NCBI GenBank assembly: GCA_021808195.1
Contig: JAKBCE010000171.1
Coordinates: 1-5,541, forward strand
DNA: 5,541 nucleotides
Direction of reading: 5' to 3'
From: Pseudomonadota bacterium
Lineage (GTDB): Bacteria > Pseudomonadota > Gammaproteobacteria > Steroidobacterales > Steroidobacteraceae
In this document: piece by piece, positions 5,466 to 5,541 of the stretch
Layout of the letters: the number at the start of each line of letters is the position of its first letter
Numbering within the stretch: position 1 is the stretch's first letter
The notes under the pieces: model-generated
The model's database searches: none
The model's input: only the letters and a program-made list of their open reading frames with translations
Told to the model about the DNA's origin: nothing
Position numbers and translations under genes: made by a program

Positions 5466-5488
5466 GCAGGTTCCGGGTAGTTGCGTTG

Positions 5489-5522
5489 GCGCGCATCTTA
5501 TGCATATGCGCGCACAAGTCAA
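5489..5522 (-). promoter_or_regulatory. Sigma70-like promoter of the Nramp-like gene with an overlapping palindromic operator
   Basis: On the minus strand, TTGACT (5517-5522, 5/6 to consensus) and TAAGAT (5495-5500, 4/6) are separated by 16 bp, with a predicted start near 5488. A perfect inverted repeat, GCGCGCAT (minus 5513-5506) with ATGCGCGC (minus 5496-5489) around a 9-nt centre, covers the downstream part of the spacer, the -10 and the start region. That position suits repression by a dimeric regulator. It does not look like the Fur or MntR boxes I know. The T-run at 5535-5541 may be an upstream promoter element or the U-tract of a terminator of a gene beyond the window. Confidence 0.55.
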
Positions 5523-5541
5523 GGGCGGGGTTTGAAAAAAA

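Larger units (their letters stand above)
5230..5488 (-). ncRNA. Long structured 5' leader of the Nramp-like gene (riboswitch or attenuator candidate)
   Basis: About 258 nt separate the predicted transcription start from the transporter ATG. In transcript order the leader holds: a 12-codon ORF (5465-5427); a 6-bp stem with GUGA loop (5421-5436); a C-rich, G-free stretch (5386-5401); a 9-bp stem with 8-nt loop, extendable by 3 bp past a bulged G (5352-5384); a 9-bp stem with UGC loop (5327-5347); a 6-bp stem with 7-nt loop (5307-5325); and a 10-bp palindrome (5256-5277) just before the RBS. All named stems are perfect complements. The GUGA loop is a GNRA tetraloop only when read from the minus strand, which supports a minus-strand RNA. 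No T-run follows any stem, so control would be translational or Rho-dependent. I do not recognise the yybP-ykoY (Mn2+) or M-box (Mg2+) conserved cores. GC-rich DNA forms stems easily, so covariation is the needed test. Confidence 0.5.

Noticed and set aside
5230..5488. Assignment of the leader to the yybP-ykoY Mn2+ riboswitch or the M-box
   Set aside because: By eye I could not find their conserved core sequences; only a covariance-model scan could overturn this.
5463..5499. Second short ORF from the ATG at 5497-5499 (minus), overlapping the MDPSP frame
   Set aside because: Its ATG lies in and beside the -10 hexamer, upstream of the predicted transcription start, so it would not be in the mRNA.
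5230..5541. CRISPR array or insertion-sequence end
   Set aside because: The repeats are different inverted repeats, not regularly spaced copies, and there is no transposase or target duplication.

Overview
The window is very GC-rich and has the dense bidirectional gene packing and G/C-ending codons of a high-GC proteobacterium. A gammaproteobacterium is my best guess, from the queD and LytS-type kinase gene types; this is inference, because the window holds no rRNA or marker gene. It contains four complete genes on the minus strand, one on the plus strand, and the 3' tip of another plus-strand gene at the left edge.

Layout, left to right. Positions 2-100 (+) are the C-terminal end of an unidentified protein, possibly a methyltransferase. 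It converges on, and overlaps by 34 bp, a Spinster-type MFS transporter (67-1347, -). That transporter lies 5 bp downstream of a LytS/YehU-type membrane sensor histidine kinase (1353-2498, -), and the two probably form an operon. No response regulator is visible. The kinase is divergent from queD (2585-2938, +), the 6-carboxytetrahydropterin synthase of queuosine/7-deazaguanine synthesis. The spacing of its promoter predicts a leaderless mRNA. queD converges, with a 7-bp gap, on a secreted chalcone-isomerase-like protein (2946-3524, -). Upstream of that gene, across a 76-bp gap containing a perfect hairpin, is a 542-residue Nramp-superfamily transporter (3601-5229, -).

The most interesting part is the right end. 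The Nramp-like protein keeps the TM1 Asp (D64) but has Ala in place of both the TM1 Asn and the TM6 Met that normally help bind Mn/Fe, so a different metal, possibly Mg2+, is plausible. Its gene has a predicted leader of about 258 nt. This starts at a sigma70-like promoter covered by a perfect 8+8 bp palindrome and contains five perfect stem-loops. It also contains a C-rich, G-free segment, a possible anti-Shine-Dalgarno element and a 12-codon upstream ORF starting Met-Asp-Pro-Ser-Pro. The acidic-proline start resembles MgtL, the Mg2+-sensing leader peptide of enterobacterial mgtA (MEPDP...). The working hypothesis is an Nramp-related cation (Mg2+?) transporter controlled by a leader peptide or riboswitch. 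The sequence elements are visible; the regulation is inferred.
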